Shown here piece after piece: positions 17,889-25,643 of a stretch of DNA of 38,961 nt. Source of the DNA: Anaerofustis stercorihominis (GTDB lineage Bacteria; Bacillota; Clostridia; Eubacteriales; Anaerofustaceae); NCBI RefSeq assembly GCF_005844425.1, contig NZ_SPHL01000013.1:1-38961 (forward strand), read 5' to 3'. Each line of letters begins with the position of its first letter. The stretch's first letter is position 1. Both the position numbers and the translations under genes were made by a program. Below the pieces are notes generated by a model that ran no database searches, had not been told where the DNA came from, and saw nothing but the letters and a program-made list of their open reading frames with translations.

Positions 17889-20300
17889 TTACTCTCTTTC
17901 GATTTCTTCCATTTTGAATGTTTCAAAAACATCTCCAACTTTAATATCATTAAAGTTTTCAACACCAATACCACATTCATATCCTGATTGTACTTCTCTT
18001 ACATCATCTTTAAATCTCTTAAGAGAAGCTATTTCACTTTCAAATATAACTACACCGTCTCTTATTATTCTTATCTTGTCATTTCTGTTAATAACACCTT
18101 CAGTAACATAAGAACCGGCTACCAAACCAATATTTGGAACCTTAAAGGTTTCTCTTACTTCAGCCATACCAACAATAACTTCCTTAAATTCAGGATCAAG
18201 TAAGCCTTTAAGCGCTTTTTCGATTTCTTCCATTACATGATAAATTACATTGTAACTTCTTATTTCTACTTCTTCTTTTGCAGCTGCTGTCTTTGCATTT
18301 GCTTCAGGTCTTACGTTAAATGCGATAATAAGAGCATTTGAAGCAGCGGCTAATGTAACGTCACTTTCTGTAATAGCACCTACACCACCGTGAATTACGC
18401 TTACTTTAACACCATCTTCATTATCATTTAATTTTTCAAGAGATTGTGTTAATGCTTCTAATGAACCTTTTACATCGGCCTTAACAATAAGTTTTAATTC
18501 CTTAAGTTCGCCTTCGCTTATTTGATTGAATAAATCATCTAAGCTTACAGGTCCGCTCTTCTTAAGCGCATTTTCTCTCATTATAGCTTTTCTTCTTTCG
18601 GCAAATTTTCTTCCTTCTCTTTCATTTTCAGCAACAAAGAATTTTTCACCGGCATTAGGAACTTCATTAAATCCTAAAATTTCAATAGCTGTAGATGGTC
18701 CTGCAACTTTTATTTTATTACCTTTATCATCCATCATAGCTCTTACTTTACCGTATACATCGTTACATACAACTGTATCACCGTCATTTAAGATACCTGA
18801 CTTAACAAGAAGTGTTGCAACAGTACCTTTTTGTTTATCAAGTCTAGCTTCAATAACAGTACCTACGGCAGGTTTGCTTGGATGAGCTTTTAGTTCTTCC
18901 ACTTCTGCTACAAGAAGTATCATTTCAAGTAAATCTTCGATACCTTGTCTTTTCTTTGCAGAAATTTTAACGCAAATTGTATCCCCACCCCAATCTTCAC
19001 TTACAAGTCCATACTCAGTAAGTTCTTGCATTACTCTATCAGGGTTTGCACCAGGTTTATCTATTTTATTTATTGCAACAATAATAGGTACCCCTGCATC
19101 TTTGGCATGGTTTATAGCTTCAACTGTTTGAGGCATAACCCCGTCATCAGCAGCTACTACAAGTACTGCTATATCTGTAACAGATGCACCTCTTGAACGC
19201 ATAGCTGTAAAAGCTTCATGTCCAGGAGTATCAATAAATGTGATTTTTTCATTATTGATTGTAATTGTATAAGCACCAATATGTTGTGTAATACCACCGG
19301 CTTCACCTGCAATTACGTTTGTATGTCTTATTGCGTCAAGTAAAGATGTTTTACCATGGTCAACATGTCCCATTACTGTAATAATAGGTGGTCTTTTTAC
19401 AAGTTCATCTTCATTTTCATAGTGAGAATCAAATAAATCATCAATTGCTTTATTTTCATCTTCAAGATTACATGTTATTTCAAACTCTTCACAAACAATA
19501 GAAGCAGTATCAAAATCAATTGATTGATTCAAGTTTGCCATTACTCCATAGCCCATTAAGATTTTTATAACTTCTGTTGGAGCTTTGTTTATTTTAGCAG
19601 CAAGTTCACTTACAGTAATTCCATCCGGAATTGTGATTTCGCTAACCAAAGAATTTTCTAATTGTTTTTCTTCTCTTTCTTGTTTGTTTTTCTTTTTATA
19701 TTTTGATTTAGAAACCTTAGATTTCTTTGAATTATCAATAAATTTAGGAACTACTTCTTTTTTATCTTTTTTATTTTTCTTATTTTTCTTTGAACCGTAG
19801 CTTTTTTCATTCTTTTGATTTCTATTATCATTTTTTTTGTTTTTAAATTTTTCACCTTTTACAACATTATCATTTTTATCATCATTACTGTCATAATCAT
19901 AATGTTTGTTACTTTTCTTAGGCTTGTTTTTATTATTCTTCTTTTCTTCATTATATATTACAACAACTTCAGGTTCTTTTTCTCCCTTATTGTCAGATTT
20001 AACAAAACGAGTATTTTTATTGTTTTTCTTATTATCCTTTTGTTTTTTATCAATAGGATTTTTTCTTTCTTCTTTTTTATTTGTCTTTTCATCTTCGTTT
20101 TGTTCTTGTGTTTTATCAACAGGTTTATTTCCTTTATTTTTTAAATAATCCTCTTTATTAAAATTATTTCTAAAATATTTTTCTTGTTGTGCGCTTACGG
20201 CACTCATATGATTTTTTACGGGAATACCCATATTTTTCATTATTTCAGCAAACTCTTTACTTGGAAAGCCATATTCTTTAGCCATATCGTAAACTCTCAT
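17889..20300 (-). CDS. infB: Translation initiation factor IF-2
   Basis: 803 residues. An N-terminal IF2_N helix bundle (1-50) is followed by a long, very Lys/Asn-rich low-complexity linker (about 52-215), a second IF2_N module (about 220-270), and the GTPase domain: G1 GHVDHGKT (311-318), G3 DTPGH (357-361) and G4 NKID near 410. Domains II-IV complete the protein. It places initiator fMet-tRNA on the 30S subunit and promotes subunit joining. It follows ylxR by 20 bases with no ylxQ (L7Ae-like) gene between, unlike the B. subtilis operon. The start ATG follows AAGGAGG. Confidence 0.97.
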   Translation of the reverse strand: MRVYDMAKEYGFPSKEFAEIMKNMGIPVKNHMSAVSAQQEKYFRNNFNKEDYLKNKGNKPVDKTQEQNEDEKTNKKEERKNPIDKKQKDNKKNNKNTRFVKSDNKGEKEPEVVVIYNEEKKNNKNKPKKSNKHYDYDSNDDKNDNVVKGEKFKNKKNDNRNQKNEKSYGSKKNKKNKKDKKEVVPKFIDNSKKSKVSKSKYKKKNKQEREEKQLENSLVSEITIPDGITVSELAAKINKAPTEVIKILMGYGVMANLNQSIDFDTASIVCEEFEITCNLEDENKAIDDLFDSHYENEDELVKRPPIITVMGHVDHGKTSLLDAIRHTNVIAGEAGGITQHIGAYTITINNEKITFIDTPGHEAFTAMRSRGASVTDIAVLVVAADDGVMPQTVEAINHAKDAGVPIIVAINKIDKPGANPDRVMQELTEYGLVSEDWGGDTICVKISAKKRQGIEDLLEMILLVAEVEELKAHPSKPAVGTVIEARLDKQKGTVATLLVKSGILNDGDTVVCNDVYGKVRAMMDDKGNKIKVAGPSTAIEILGFNEVPNAGEKFFVAENEREGRKFAERRKAIMRENALKKSGPVSLDDLFNQISEGELKELKLIVKADVKGSLEALTQSLEKLNDNEDGVKVSVIHGGVGAITESDVTLAAASNALIIAFNVRPEANAKTAAAKEEVEIRSYNVIYHVMEEIEKALKGLLDPEFKEVIVGMAEVRETFKVPNIGLVAGSYVTEGVINRNDKIRIIRDGVVIFESEIASLKRFKDDVREVQSGYECGIGVENFNDIKVGDVFETFKMEEIERE

Positions 20301-20320
20301 ACTAAAAAACCCTCCTTACT

Positions 20321-20590
20321 TTATTTTATATACTTTAAAACCTCTTCTTTTAGAGGAATAATATCATCATTAGTAAGATTCATATTAAGAGAATTGTTTA
20401 TTATTTTTGCATTTACCATTTTTTCTATGCAATCGGGATTTTTACAAATATATGCTCCTCGCCCGTTCATTTTACCGCTTTTATCAAAAACAACTTTGTT
20501 GTTTTCTTTATCCCTTACAATTCTTAATAAATCTCTTTTGTTAAATTTTTCTCTGCAAATCAAGCATGTTCTAAGTGGTGTCTTTTTCAT
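20321..20590 (-). CDS. ylxR: YlxR family RNA-binding protein (RnpM)
   Basis: 89 residues. The motifs RTCLICREKF at the start and GRGAYICKNPDCI in the middle are characteristic. YlxR-family proteins bind RNA, and B. subtilis RnpM has been linked to modulation of RNase P. It lies between nusA and infB as usual. The Cys pairs (CLIC, CKNPDC) could bind metal, which is only inferred. Confidence 0.93.
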   Translation of the reverse strand: MKKTPLRTCLICREKFNKRDLLRIVRDKENNKVVFDKSGKMNGRGAYICKNPDCIEKMVNAKIINNSLNMNLTNDDIIPLKEEVLKYIK

Positions 20591-20605
20591 TTTCCACCTC
20601 TTAAA

Positions 20606-21808
20606 TTATTCTTCATCTTCTGAAAGTAAAACTTCTTCAACGCTGTCTAAAATATTTATTTCACTATCGGCATTTTCACTTTCAAATTTGCTTTTGCTTT
20701 TAATATCAATCTTCCAACCTGTAAGTCTTGCAGCAAGTCTTACGTTTTGTCCGTCTTTACCTATTGCAAGAGAAAGTTGAGAATCATCTACAACAACCAT
20801 AGCAGAATTTTTCCCGTCGTTTTCTTCTGTTTGTAAAATATCAACTTTTAAAACTTCGGCAGGAGCTAATGCATTTTTAATGTATTCAACAGGATCTTCA
20901 CTCCATTTAATAATATCAATTTTTTCTTCACCAATTTCATTTAATACATTTTGAATTCTGATTCCTTTAGGTCCAATACATGTTCCAACAGGATCAATTT
21001 GTTCATCTTCAGAATAAACAGCAAGTTTGCTTCTACTTCCGGCTTCTCTTGAAATTGATTTAATTTCAACCACTCCGTCTGAAATTTCAGCAACTTCTTC
21101 TTCAAATAATCTTTTAACAAGTCCCGGATGTGTTCTTGAAAGAATTATTTGAGGTCCTCTTGTTGTTATTATTACATCTGCAACATAAACTTTAAGTCTC
21201 ATTCCAGGATGATAATGTTCACTTTTTACTTGGTTTTGGCTGTTCATTATACCTTCAGCCTTACCTAAATCAATATGGATAATTCTGTTTTGTTCAATTA
21301 CAGGTTCTCCATGAATCATTTTCTTTACTTCTTTATATTCTTCTCTTTGAATAACACCGCTTACCATTTCATCTTTTTTCTTCATGAATGTATTGCTGAT
21401 GATATTTCTTTCTGATTCTTTAAGTTTTTGAATAATAAGTTGTTTTGCGTTTTGTGTTGCAATTCTACCAAAACCTTTTGGATCAATATGAGTTATAACA
21501 CTTCCCCCAAGAACAGCGCTTTTATCAAGAACCAATGCTTCATGAAGTGAAATTTCCTTATCGTCATCTTCAACTTCTTCTACAATTTCTTTTGAGTAAA
21601 AAGCATCAATAGCCCCTGTTGTTCTGTTTATGTTTACAACCAAATCAACATTGCTTCTTGTGTCTTTTTTGTAAGCAGCAACAAGAGCTTGCTCAACTGC
21701 TACTATAATTTCTTCTTTATCTATACCTTTTGATTTGTTAATCTCATCTAATGCTTCAATAAAATCTTTTAAAGAATGATCTGCTTCTTGTTTTTTCTTT
21801 CTTGCCAT
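20606..21808 (-). CDS. nusA: Transcription termination/antitermination factor NusA
   Basis: 400 residues. An N-terminal RNA-polymerase-binding domain (1 to about 130), an S1 domain (about 135-200) and two KH domains (DPVGTCIGPKGIRIQ and LAIGKDGQNVRLAARLTGW) are followed by a short acidic tail. There are no C-terminal repeats, as expected for a Firmicute. It modulates pausing, termination and antitermination. TAAGGAG precedes the ATG. It lies 15 bases after rimP. Confidence 0.97.
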   Translation of the reverse strand: MARKKKQEADHSLKDFIEALDEINKSKGIDKEEIIVAVEQALVAAYKKDTRSNVDLVVNINRTTGAIDAFYSKEIVEEVEDDDKEISLHEALVLDKSAVLGGSVITHIDPKGFGRIATQNAKQLIIQKLKESERNIISNTFMKKKDEMVSGVIQREEYKEVKKMIHGEPVIEQNRIIHIDLGKAEGIMNSQNQVKSEHYHPGMRLKVYVADVIITTRGPQIILSRTHPGLVKRLFEEEVAEISDGVVEIKSISREAGSRSKLAVYSEDEQIDPVGTCIGPKGIRIQNVLNEIGEEKIDIIKWSEDPVEYIKNALAPAEVLKVDILQTEENDGKNSAMVVVDDSQLSLAIGKDGQNVRLAARLTGWKIDIKSKSKFESENADSEINILDSVEEVLLSEDEE

Positions 21809-21823
21809 TTTTTTACTCCTTAT

Positions 21824-22285
21824 TTAAAATTTAAAATCAAAACTCAAATTAACTTTGCTTATATCTTCTTTTGGAATAGCCATATGATCATCGTCTACCA
21901 AAACTAAAACTTTTCCGTCTTCATACCCTTCCAAAATACCACTGAATTTTTTTCTTCCGTCCACTGACTTAAAAAGTGCAACATCTATCTTTTTACCCGT
22001 AAACTTTATAAAATCTTTTTCTTTTTTTATAACTCTGTTTACTCCGGGAGAAGATACTTCCAAAATATATTCTTCTTCTATTATGTCTTCTTCATCAAGC
22101 ATATCTGATATAAGTCTTGTTACATTACTTATATCATCAAGGTTGACTCTCCCTTCAATTCTTTCAATATATAATCTTAAAACTTTGTTGTTTCCTTCTT
22201 TTTTAAATTCTATATCAACAAGTTCAAGCCCATTTTCACTTAAGATATCTTCACTTAAAGCTTCAATTTTATCTGTAATTTTCAA
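21824..22285 (-). CDS. rimP: Ribosome maturation factor RimP
   Basis: About 153 residues, the family's usual size. Typical motifs: GLELVDIEFKKEG, LRLYIER, LEVSSPGVNRVIKKEKDF and the C-terminal Sm-like domain. It acts in 30S assembly. Start set at the TTG at 22285, seven bases after a perfect AGGAGG (22298-22293). A longer frame reaching an ATG at 22342 would translate the leader hairpin and add 19 residues with no homology to the family. It is the first gene of the eight-gene nusA-infB operon. Confidence 0.94.
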   Translation of the reverse strand: MKITDKIEALSEDILSENGLELVDIEFKKEGNNKVLRLYIERIEGRVNLDDISNVTRLISDMLDEEDIIEEEYILEVSSPGVNRVIKKEKDFIKFTGKKIDVALFKSVDGRKKFSGILEGYEDGKVLVLVDDDHMAIPKEDISKVNLSFDFKF

Positions 22286-22318
22286 TATAAAGCCTCCTAA
22301 ATAAAACAATATAAAACA

Positions 22319-22342
22319 ATGAGTGGACATACGCCCACTCAT
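22319..22342 (-). promoter_or_regulatory. Leader hairpin of the rimP-nusA-infB operon
   Basis: An eight-base-pair stem ATGAGTGG/CCACTCAT (22342-22335, 22326-22319) with an eight-base loop starts about 13 bases downstream of the -10, so it forms the 5' end of the mRNA. A U-rich stretch and the rimP SD follow. Similar GAGTGGG...CCACTC hairpins stand before rimP in other Firmicutes as I recall; a role in NusA autoregulation is inference. Confidence 0.55.
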
Positions 22343-22354
22343 CTAGCCTGAATT

Positions 22355-22383
22355 ATTATACACCCTAAAATCAAAAAAAGCAA
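22355..22383 (-). promoter_or_regulatory. Promoter of the rimP-nusA-infB operon
   Basis: On the minus strand -35 TTGCTT (22383-22378), 17 bases, -10 TATAAT (22360-22355). It is placed just upstream of the leader hairpin. Confidence 0.65.
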
Positions 22384-22442
22384 TAAAAAAGCCTCATTTT
22401 TATGATTAAACCAGTGTTTTAAGGTAAAAAAACATGTAAAAA

Positions 22443-22473
22443 CATAAAAAAAGAAGCATAAAAATGCTTCTTT
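22443..22473 (-). terminator. Intrinsic terminator of yjbQ
   Basis: A ten-base-pair stem AAAGAAGCAT/ATGCTTCTTT (22450-22459, 22464-22473) with a four-base loop and a T-run on the minus strand, right after the yjbQ stop. Confidence 0.88.
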
Positions 22474-22477
22474 AAAA

Positions 22478-22873
22478 TTAATCTTCAATTATTTTTACAT
22501 AAAATCTTCTGTGTCTTGGACCATCAAATTCAGCAAAGTATATACCCTGCCATGTACCAAGCAACAATTCATTATCCTTAACGATTATGGTTTCACTACA
22601 TCCAACAACACTTGTTTTTATATGCGCTGTACTGTTTCCTTCATAGTGTCTAAATTCTCTCATATCAGGGAAAAACTTATCAAAGGCAAATAACATATCA
22701 CCAACAACGTCAGGATCTGCAGCTTCATTTATTGTTATTCCTGCGGTTGTATGAGGAGAAAATACTGTACATAAACCATTTTGCACTTTGCTTTCCTTAA
22801 GTGCACTTTTAACCATATCCGTTATATTATGGAAATTTTCATTATCAGTTCTAAGATCAAATTCAAAAAGCAT
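22478..22873 (-). CDS. yjbQ: YjbQ family (UPF0047) protein
   Basis: 131 residues covering the whole family. Conserved segments: SPHTTAGITINEAADPDV, RHYEGNSTAHIKTSVVG, LGTWQGIYFAEFDGPRHRRFYVKI. Some members can act as weak thiamine-phosphate synthases, hence the label 'secondary thiamine-phosphate synthase', but the physiological role is unclear. AAAGGAG precedes the ATG. It follows the PspC/LiaI pair by 44 bases and may be read with it, as no terminator lies between. Confidence 0.93.
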   Translation of the reverse strand: MLFEFDLRTDNENFHNITDMVKSALKESKVQNGLCTVFSPHTTAGITINEAADPDVVGDMLFAFDKFFPDMREFRHYEGNSTAHIKTSVVGCSETIIVKDNELLLGTWQGIYFAEFDGPRHRRFYVKIIED

Positions 22874-22917
22874 AATAAACTCCTTTATAATATCTTTTTC
22901 TTATATATATTATAACA

Positions 22918-23259
22918 TTAATTATTAAAAAAGTTATCGGAATCATTATAATGTTCGTTAAAATTAAAATCATGGTTATTATTAAAAAGATTATAATGAC
23001 TTGTTGTTGTAAAGTAAATTGTTCCAGCAAACATCAATACAATCATAACAGCTAAAACGGCAGCTCTGATTTTCTTACTCTGATATAAAAGAAACAATCC
23101 AATAACAACCAAGAATAAAGGCCACATTAAATCTATTGCTTTTACAAATCCAGAAAAAGAGAGAATATAAATATCAAGCAAATTTAAGATGCATCCGGCA
23201 CCAATAACTATTAAAAGAGTTCCAAGTATTATTTTTAGATTTCTATTCATGATTTTCAT
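22918..23259 (-). CDS. Small membrane protein with LiaI/LiaF-like transmembrane region
   Basis: 113 residues (110 if the ATG at 23250 is used; both are possible). Three hydrophobic segments: about 8-28, 40-60 (DLMWPLFLVVIGLFLLYQS) and 68-86. A short Asn/Asp/His-rich tail follows. The LWPLFLVVIGLFLL pattern is typical of the LiaI-LiaF-like TM region (DUF5668). It overlaps the end of the PspC gene by 17 bases, so the two are coupled. Family members sit in envelope-stress loci; a role here is inferred from context. Confidence 0.7.
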   Translation of the reverse strand: MKIMNRNLKIILGTLLIVIGAGCILNLLDIYILSFSGFVKAIDLMWPLFLVVIGLFLLYQSKKIRAAVLAVMIVLMFAGTIYFTTTSHYNLFNNNHDFNFNEHYNDSDNFFNN

Positions 23260-23989
23260 TAACCTCTTCTCTCATTTTCTTTATTTCTTCAATTGTAAAT
23301 TCACCTTTATCAGAGTCATTTTCGGTTTCTTTGATTTCTTCTTTTATATTTAAATCTTTACCTTGCTCTTCTTTTATAATGTTTTCTTTTTCGCCCCTAT
23401 CATCTTCCTTAATATTATTTTCTTCTTTTTCAACGTTATTCTTTTCATTATTTGCATTATTAACATCATCATAATTTATATTGTTCACATTTTCATAATT
23501 AACATTTTTATTTTTTTCTTTAAATGGAACACTTGATACTATTAAAAGAAGCCCTGCAATCAACAAACAAACAGGAACGATAAAATCTGACATATATTTT
23601 GGAAGTACATTCCCAAGAAATAAAATAACACCTATTACAACTAAAAACAAACCTATCTTTTGTTGATTTTTATTTTTGTTAATTTTATCACCCTCAAAAT
23701 TATAAGCCCCTGAATTGAAATTCGTATTATACTCATTTACACCTGAACTATTAGAGTAAAAAGAAGAAAACTTTTTACTATGCATTGTATATTCTCTTAT
23801 AGGCTCATAAGGAATTAAAAAACAAAGTAAAAGATATATAAAAATTAGAATACCACTTGTAACAAGTCCAAGAATTATTGCTACTATTCTTATTATTATA
23901 GAATCTACATCAAAATACTCTCCTATTCCCCCACATACTCCCCCAAACCATTTATCATCTCTGCTTTTATATAGTTTTTTTTCATTCAT
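23243..23989 (-). CDS. PspC domain membrane protein with LiaI-like segment and Asn/Glu-rich tail
   Basis: About 248 residues. The N-terminal PspC domain is clear: KKLYKSRDDKWFGGVCGGI, then GEYFDVD and a membrane segment ending in LLLCFLIPYEP. A mid-protein two-segment LiaI-like region follows (about 115-155), then a Lys/Asn/Glu-rich cytosolic tail of roughly 80 residues. PspC proteins sense envelope stress. Start set at the ATG at 23989, 11 bases after GGAGG; an upstream TTG at 24007 would begin just before the SD and is unlikely. No PspA or LiaRS homologue is nearby. Confidence 0.82.
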   Translation of the reverse strand: MNEKKLYKSRDDKWFGGVCGGIGEYFDVDSIIIRIVAIILGLVTSGILIFIYLLLCFLIPYEPIREYTMHSKKFSSFYSNSSGVNEYNTNFNSGAYNFEGDKINKNKNQQKIGLFLVVIGVILFLGNVLPKYMSDFIVPVCLLIAGLLLIVSSVPFKEKNKNVNYENVNNINYDDVNNANNEKNNVEKEENNIKEDDRGEKENIIKEEQGKDLNIKEEIKETENDSDKGEFTIEEIKKMREEVNENHE

Positions 23990-24026
23990 ATCAAAGATGT
24001 CCTCCAAAGCAAATTTATATGTTTAT

Positions 24027-24055
24027 ATAATATATAAATATTATTAAATTTGCAA
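24027..24055 (-). promoter_or_regulatory. Promoter of the PspC/LiaI-like genes
   Basis: On the minus strand -35 TTGCAA (24055-24050), 17 bases, -10 TATTAT (24032-24027), about 40 bases before the PspC start. The region between it and marR holds two divergent promoters and nothing else visible. Confidence 0.5.
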
Positions 24056-24110
24056 TTAATCTAACATTAAAAACCCATTAAAATATTTTATGTTATAAAG
24101 CATATTGTTT

Positions 24111-24139
24111 TTGCTTTTAATATAACCCCATGATATAAT
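24111..24139 (+). promoter_or_regulatory. Promoter of the marR-degV operon
   Basis: -35 TTGCTT (24111-24116), 17 bases, -10 TATAAT (24134-24139), which also has the upstream TG of an extended -10 (TGATATAAT). It lies 34 bases before the marR start. Confidence 0.7.
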
Positions 24140-24173
24140 TTAGTTAACTTTAAGCCTTAAGAATGGAGATTTT

Positions 24174-24635
24174 ATGAATAAGCAAGAACAAATTTTAAAT
24201 GACTTTTTGGTTGAAATATTTAATGAGATACTAAAAGTTGAAGGTAATGCTTTAAAAAAAGGTAAATTCAAAAACCTTTCAATAAGAGAAATGCACGTAA
24301 TAGAAGCCGTGGTAAAAAACGAAAAAGCCGGAAATAATACATCTTCAAACATTGCAAAATCATTAAATATTACTCCCGGAACATTAACAATAAGCGTTAA
24401 TGCTCTTGAAAAAAAAGGTTATTTAAAAAGAGAAAGAAACGATGAAGACAAAAGAGTCATAAAAATTTATGCAACAAAACTTGGACACGAAGTAGAAAAA
24501 AATCATGCACAATTTCACGAAAATATGGTAAGAGAAATGCTTAATTTTTTCCCAGAAGAAAAAAGAGAAGTTCTTATTCAAGGCGTAGTTGAACTTGAAA
24601 AATTCTTTACAAATAAAAGCAAGGCAGGTGAATAA
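24174..24635 (+). CDS. MarR family transcriptional regulator
   Basis: 153 residues, the usual size. The winged-helix core is readable: LSIREMHVIEAV, then SNIAKSLNITPGTLTISVNALEKKGYLKRERNDEDKRVIKIYAT, read as recognition helix followed by wing with the conserved D-R pair. Flanking helices should form the dimer interface. The ATG follows TGGAG. Its stop is one base before the degV start, so it probably responds to, or controls, the DegV protein's ligand (inference). FabT, the fatty-acid repressor of streptococci, belongs to this family. Confidence 0.9.
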   Translation: MNKQEQILNDFLVEIFNEILKVEGNALKKGKFKNLSIREMHVIEAVVKNEKAGNNTSSNIAKSLNITPGTLTISVNALEKKGYLKRERNDEDKRVIKIYATKLGHEVEKNHAQFHENMVREMLNFFPEEKREVLIQGVVELEKFFTNKSKAGE

Positions 24636-24636
24636 A

Positions 24637-25494
24637 ATGGTAAGAATAATTGTAGACAGTACATGCGATTTAAGCAAAGAAATTGTAGAAAAACTTGATA
24701 TTACGGTAGTACCTTTAACGGTAAGATTTGGCGATGATGAATTTTTGGACAGTGTAAATATCACCAATGATGATTTTTATCAAAAATTACTTTTAGCACA
24801 CGACAATCTTCCAACCACATCACAACCAAGCCCAATAAAGTTTAAAGAAGTATTTGAAAAATATATAGCACAAGGTGATGAAATAGTTGCAATAATGGTA
24901 TCTTCAAAATTAAGCGGTACCATGCAGTCCGCAACAATAGCAAAAAATGAAGTAGATGAAGACAAAATTTATATTGTAGATTCAAAAATTGCAAGCTTTG
25001 GAACATATCTTCTTATAAATGAAGCCGTAAAGATGAGAGACGAAGGGAAAAGCGCCAGTGAAATTGCAATAAAAATAGAGCATTTGACAAAAAATTTGAG
25101 ACTATTCGTTTGCTTGAATACCTTAAAATATTTAATGTATGGAGGAAGAATATCCAAAACAACAGCAGCAATAGGCGAGATGTTAAATATTAATCCAGTA
25201 TTAAAGGCAGTTGACGGAGAACTTGTACAGGAAGGAAAAGTAAGAGGCAAAAAATTATCTTACAAATTCATGCTTGAAAGAGTAAAGGGTAACATTGATT
25301 ATTCTTATCCTGTAACATTTGGACATTCTCATGCACATAAAGCCATTGAAAACTTTAAAGATTTCATGTATAAACACCTTCCAATAGAAGAAAGCGAAAT
25401 AATTTCAATAGGTCCGACAGTTGGAACATATGCCGGTCCCGGAGCAATAGGCATTGCCTATGTCCAAAAAGAAAATAATGAAGAAAACAAATAG
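24637..25494 (+). CDS. DegV/FakB family fatty-acid-binding protein
   Basis: About 285 residues. Motifs across the EDD fold: IIVDSTCDLS at the start, PTTSQPSP, MVSSKLSGTMQSA, LKYLMYGGRIS and the C-terminal GPTVGTYAGPGAIGIAY. Family members bind a fatty acid and, as FakB, present it to the kinase FakA for phosphorylation; no fakA is in the window. Start set at the ATG at 24637 after AGGTG; an in-frame ATG at 24589 lies inside marR and would add 16 unrelated residues. It is translated with marR from one promoter and ends at a strong terminator. Confidence 0.9.
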   Translation: MVRIIVDSTCDLSKEIVEKLDITVVPLTVRFGDDEFLDSVNITNDDFYQKLLLAHDNLPTTSQPSPIKFKEVFEKYIAQGDEIVAIMVSSKLSGTMQSATIAKNEVDEDKIYIVDSKIASFGTYLLINEAVKMRDEGKSASEIAIKIEHLTKNLRLFVCLNTLKYLMYGGRISKTTAAIGEMLNINPVLKAVDGELVQEGKVRGKKLSYKFMLERVKGNIDYSYPVTFGHSHAHKAIENFKDFMYKHLPIEESEIISIGPTVGTYAGPGAIGIAYVQKENNEENK

Positions 25495-25498
25495 ACAT

Positions 25499-25527
25499 AA
25501 AAACACATCTTTAAAGATGTGTTTTTA
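25499..25527. terminator. Palindromic terminator between degV and the LRR gene
   Basis: A perfect 12+12 palindrome (25501-25524), extended by A/T at both ends. It gives a T-run on both strands and so can serve degV and, on the other strand, the converging LRR gene. The 116 bases up to the LRR stop hold nothing else I can support. Confidence 0.8.
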
Positions 25528-25643
25528 GTTTAATTTAAAATGAAAGTTTGAATCAGTTTTTTAAACATATTCAAAAATAAAATTATATAAATATCAAGCA
25601 ATTAAAAAATAATTTTTCAATATACAAAAAGAATATTAAAAAT

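Noticed and set aside
19585-20148. Long plus-strand open frames opposite infB, very Phe/Leu/Ile-rich
   Set aside because: They are the mirror of the Lys/Asn-rich IF-2 linker; AAA/AAT codons read as TTT/ATT on the other strand. They lack SD sites and family features.
22286-22342. N-terminal extension of rimP to an ATG at 22342
   Set aside because: It would translate the leader hairpin and the SD, and the added residues do not fit the family. The TTG at 22285 has a perfect SD.
22385-22440. AT-rich partial repeats with AAACATG motifs as a possible attachment site
   Set aside because: There is no integrase, tRNA or matching second copy in the window.
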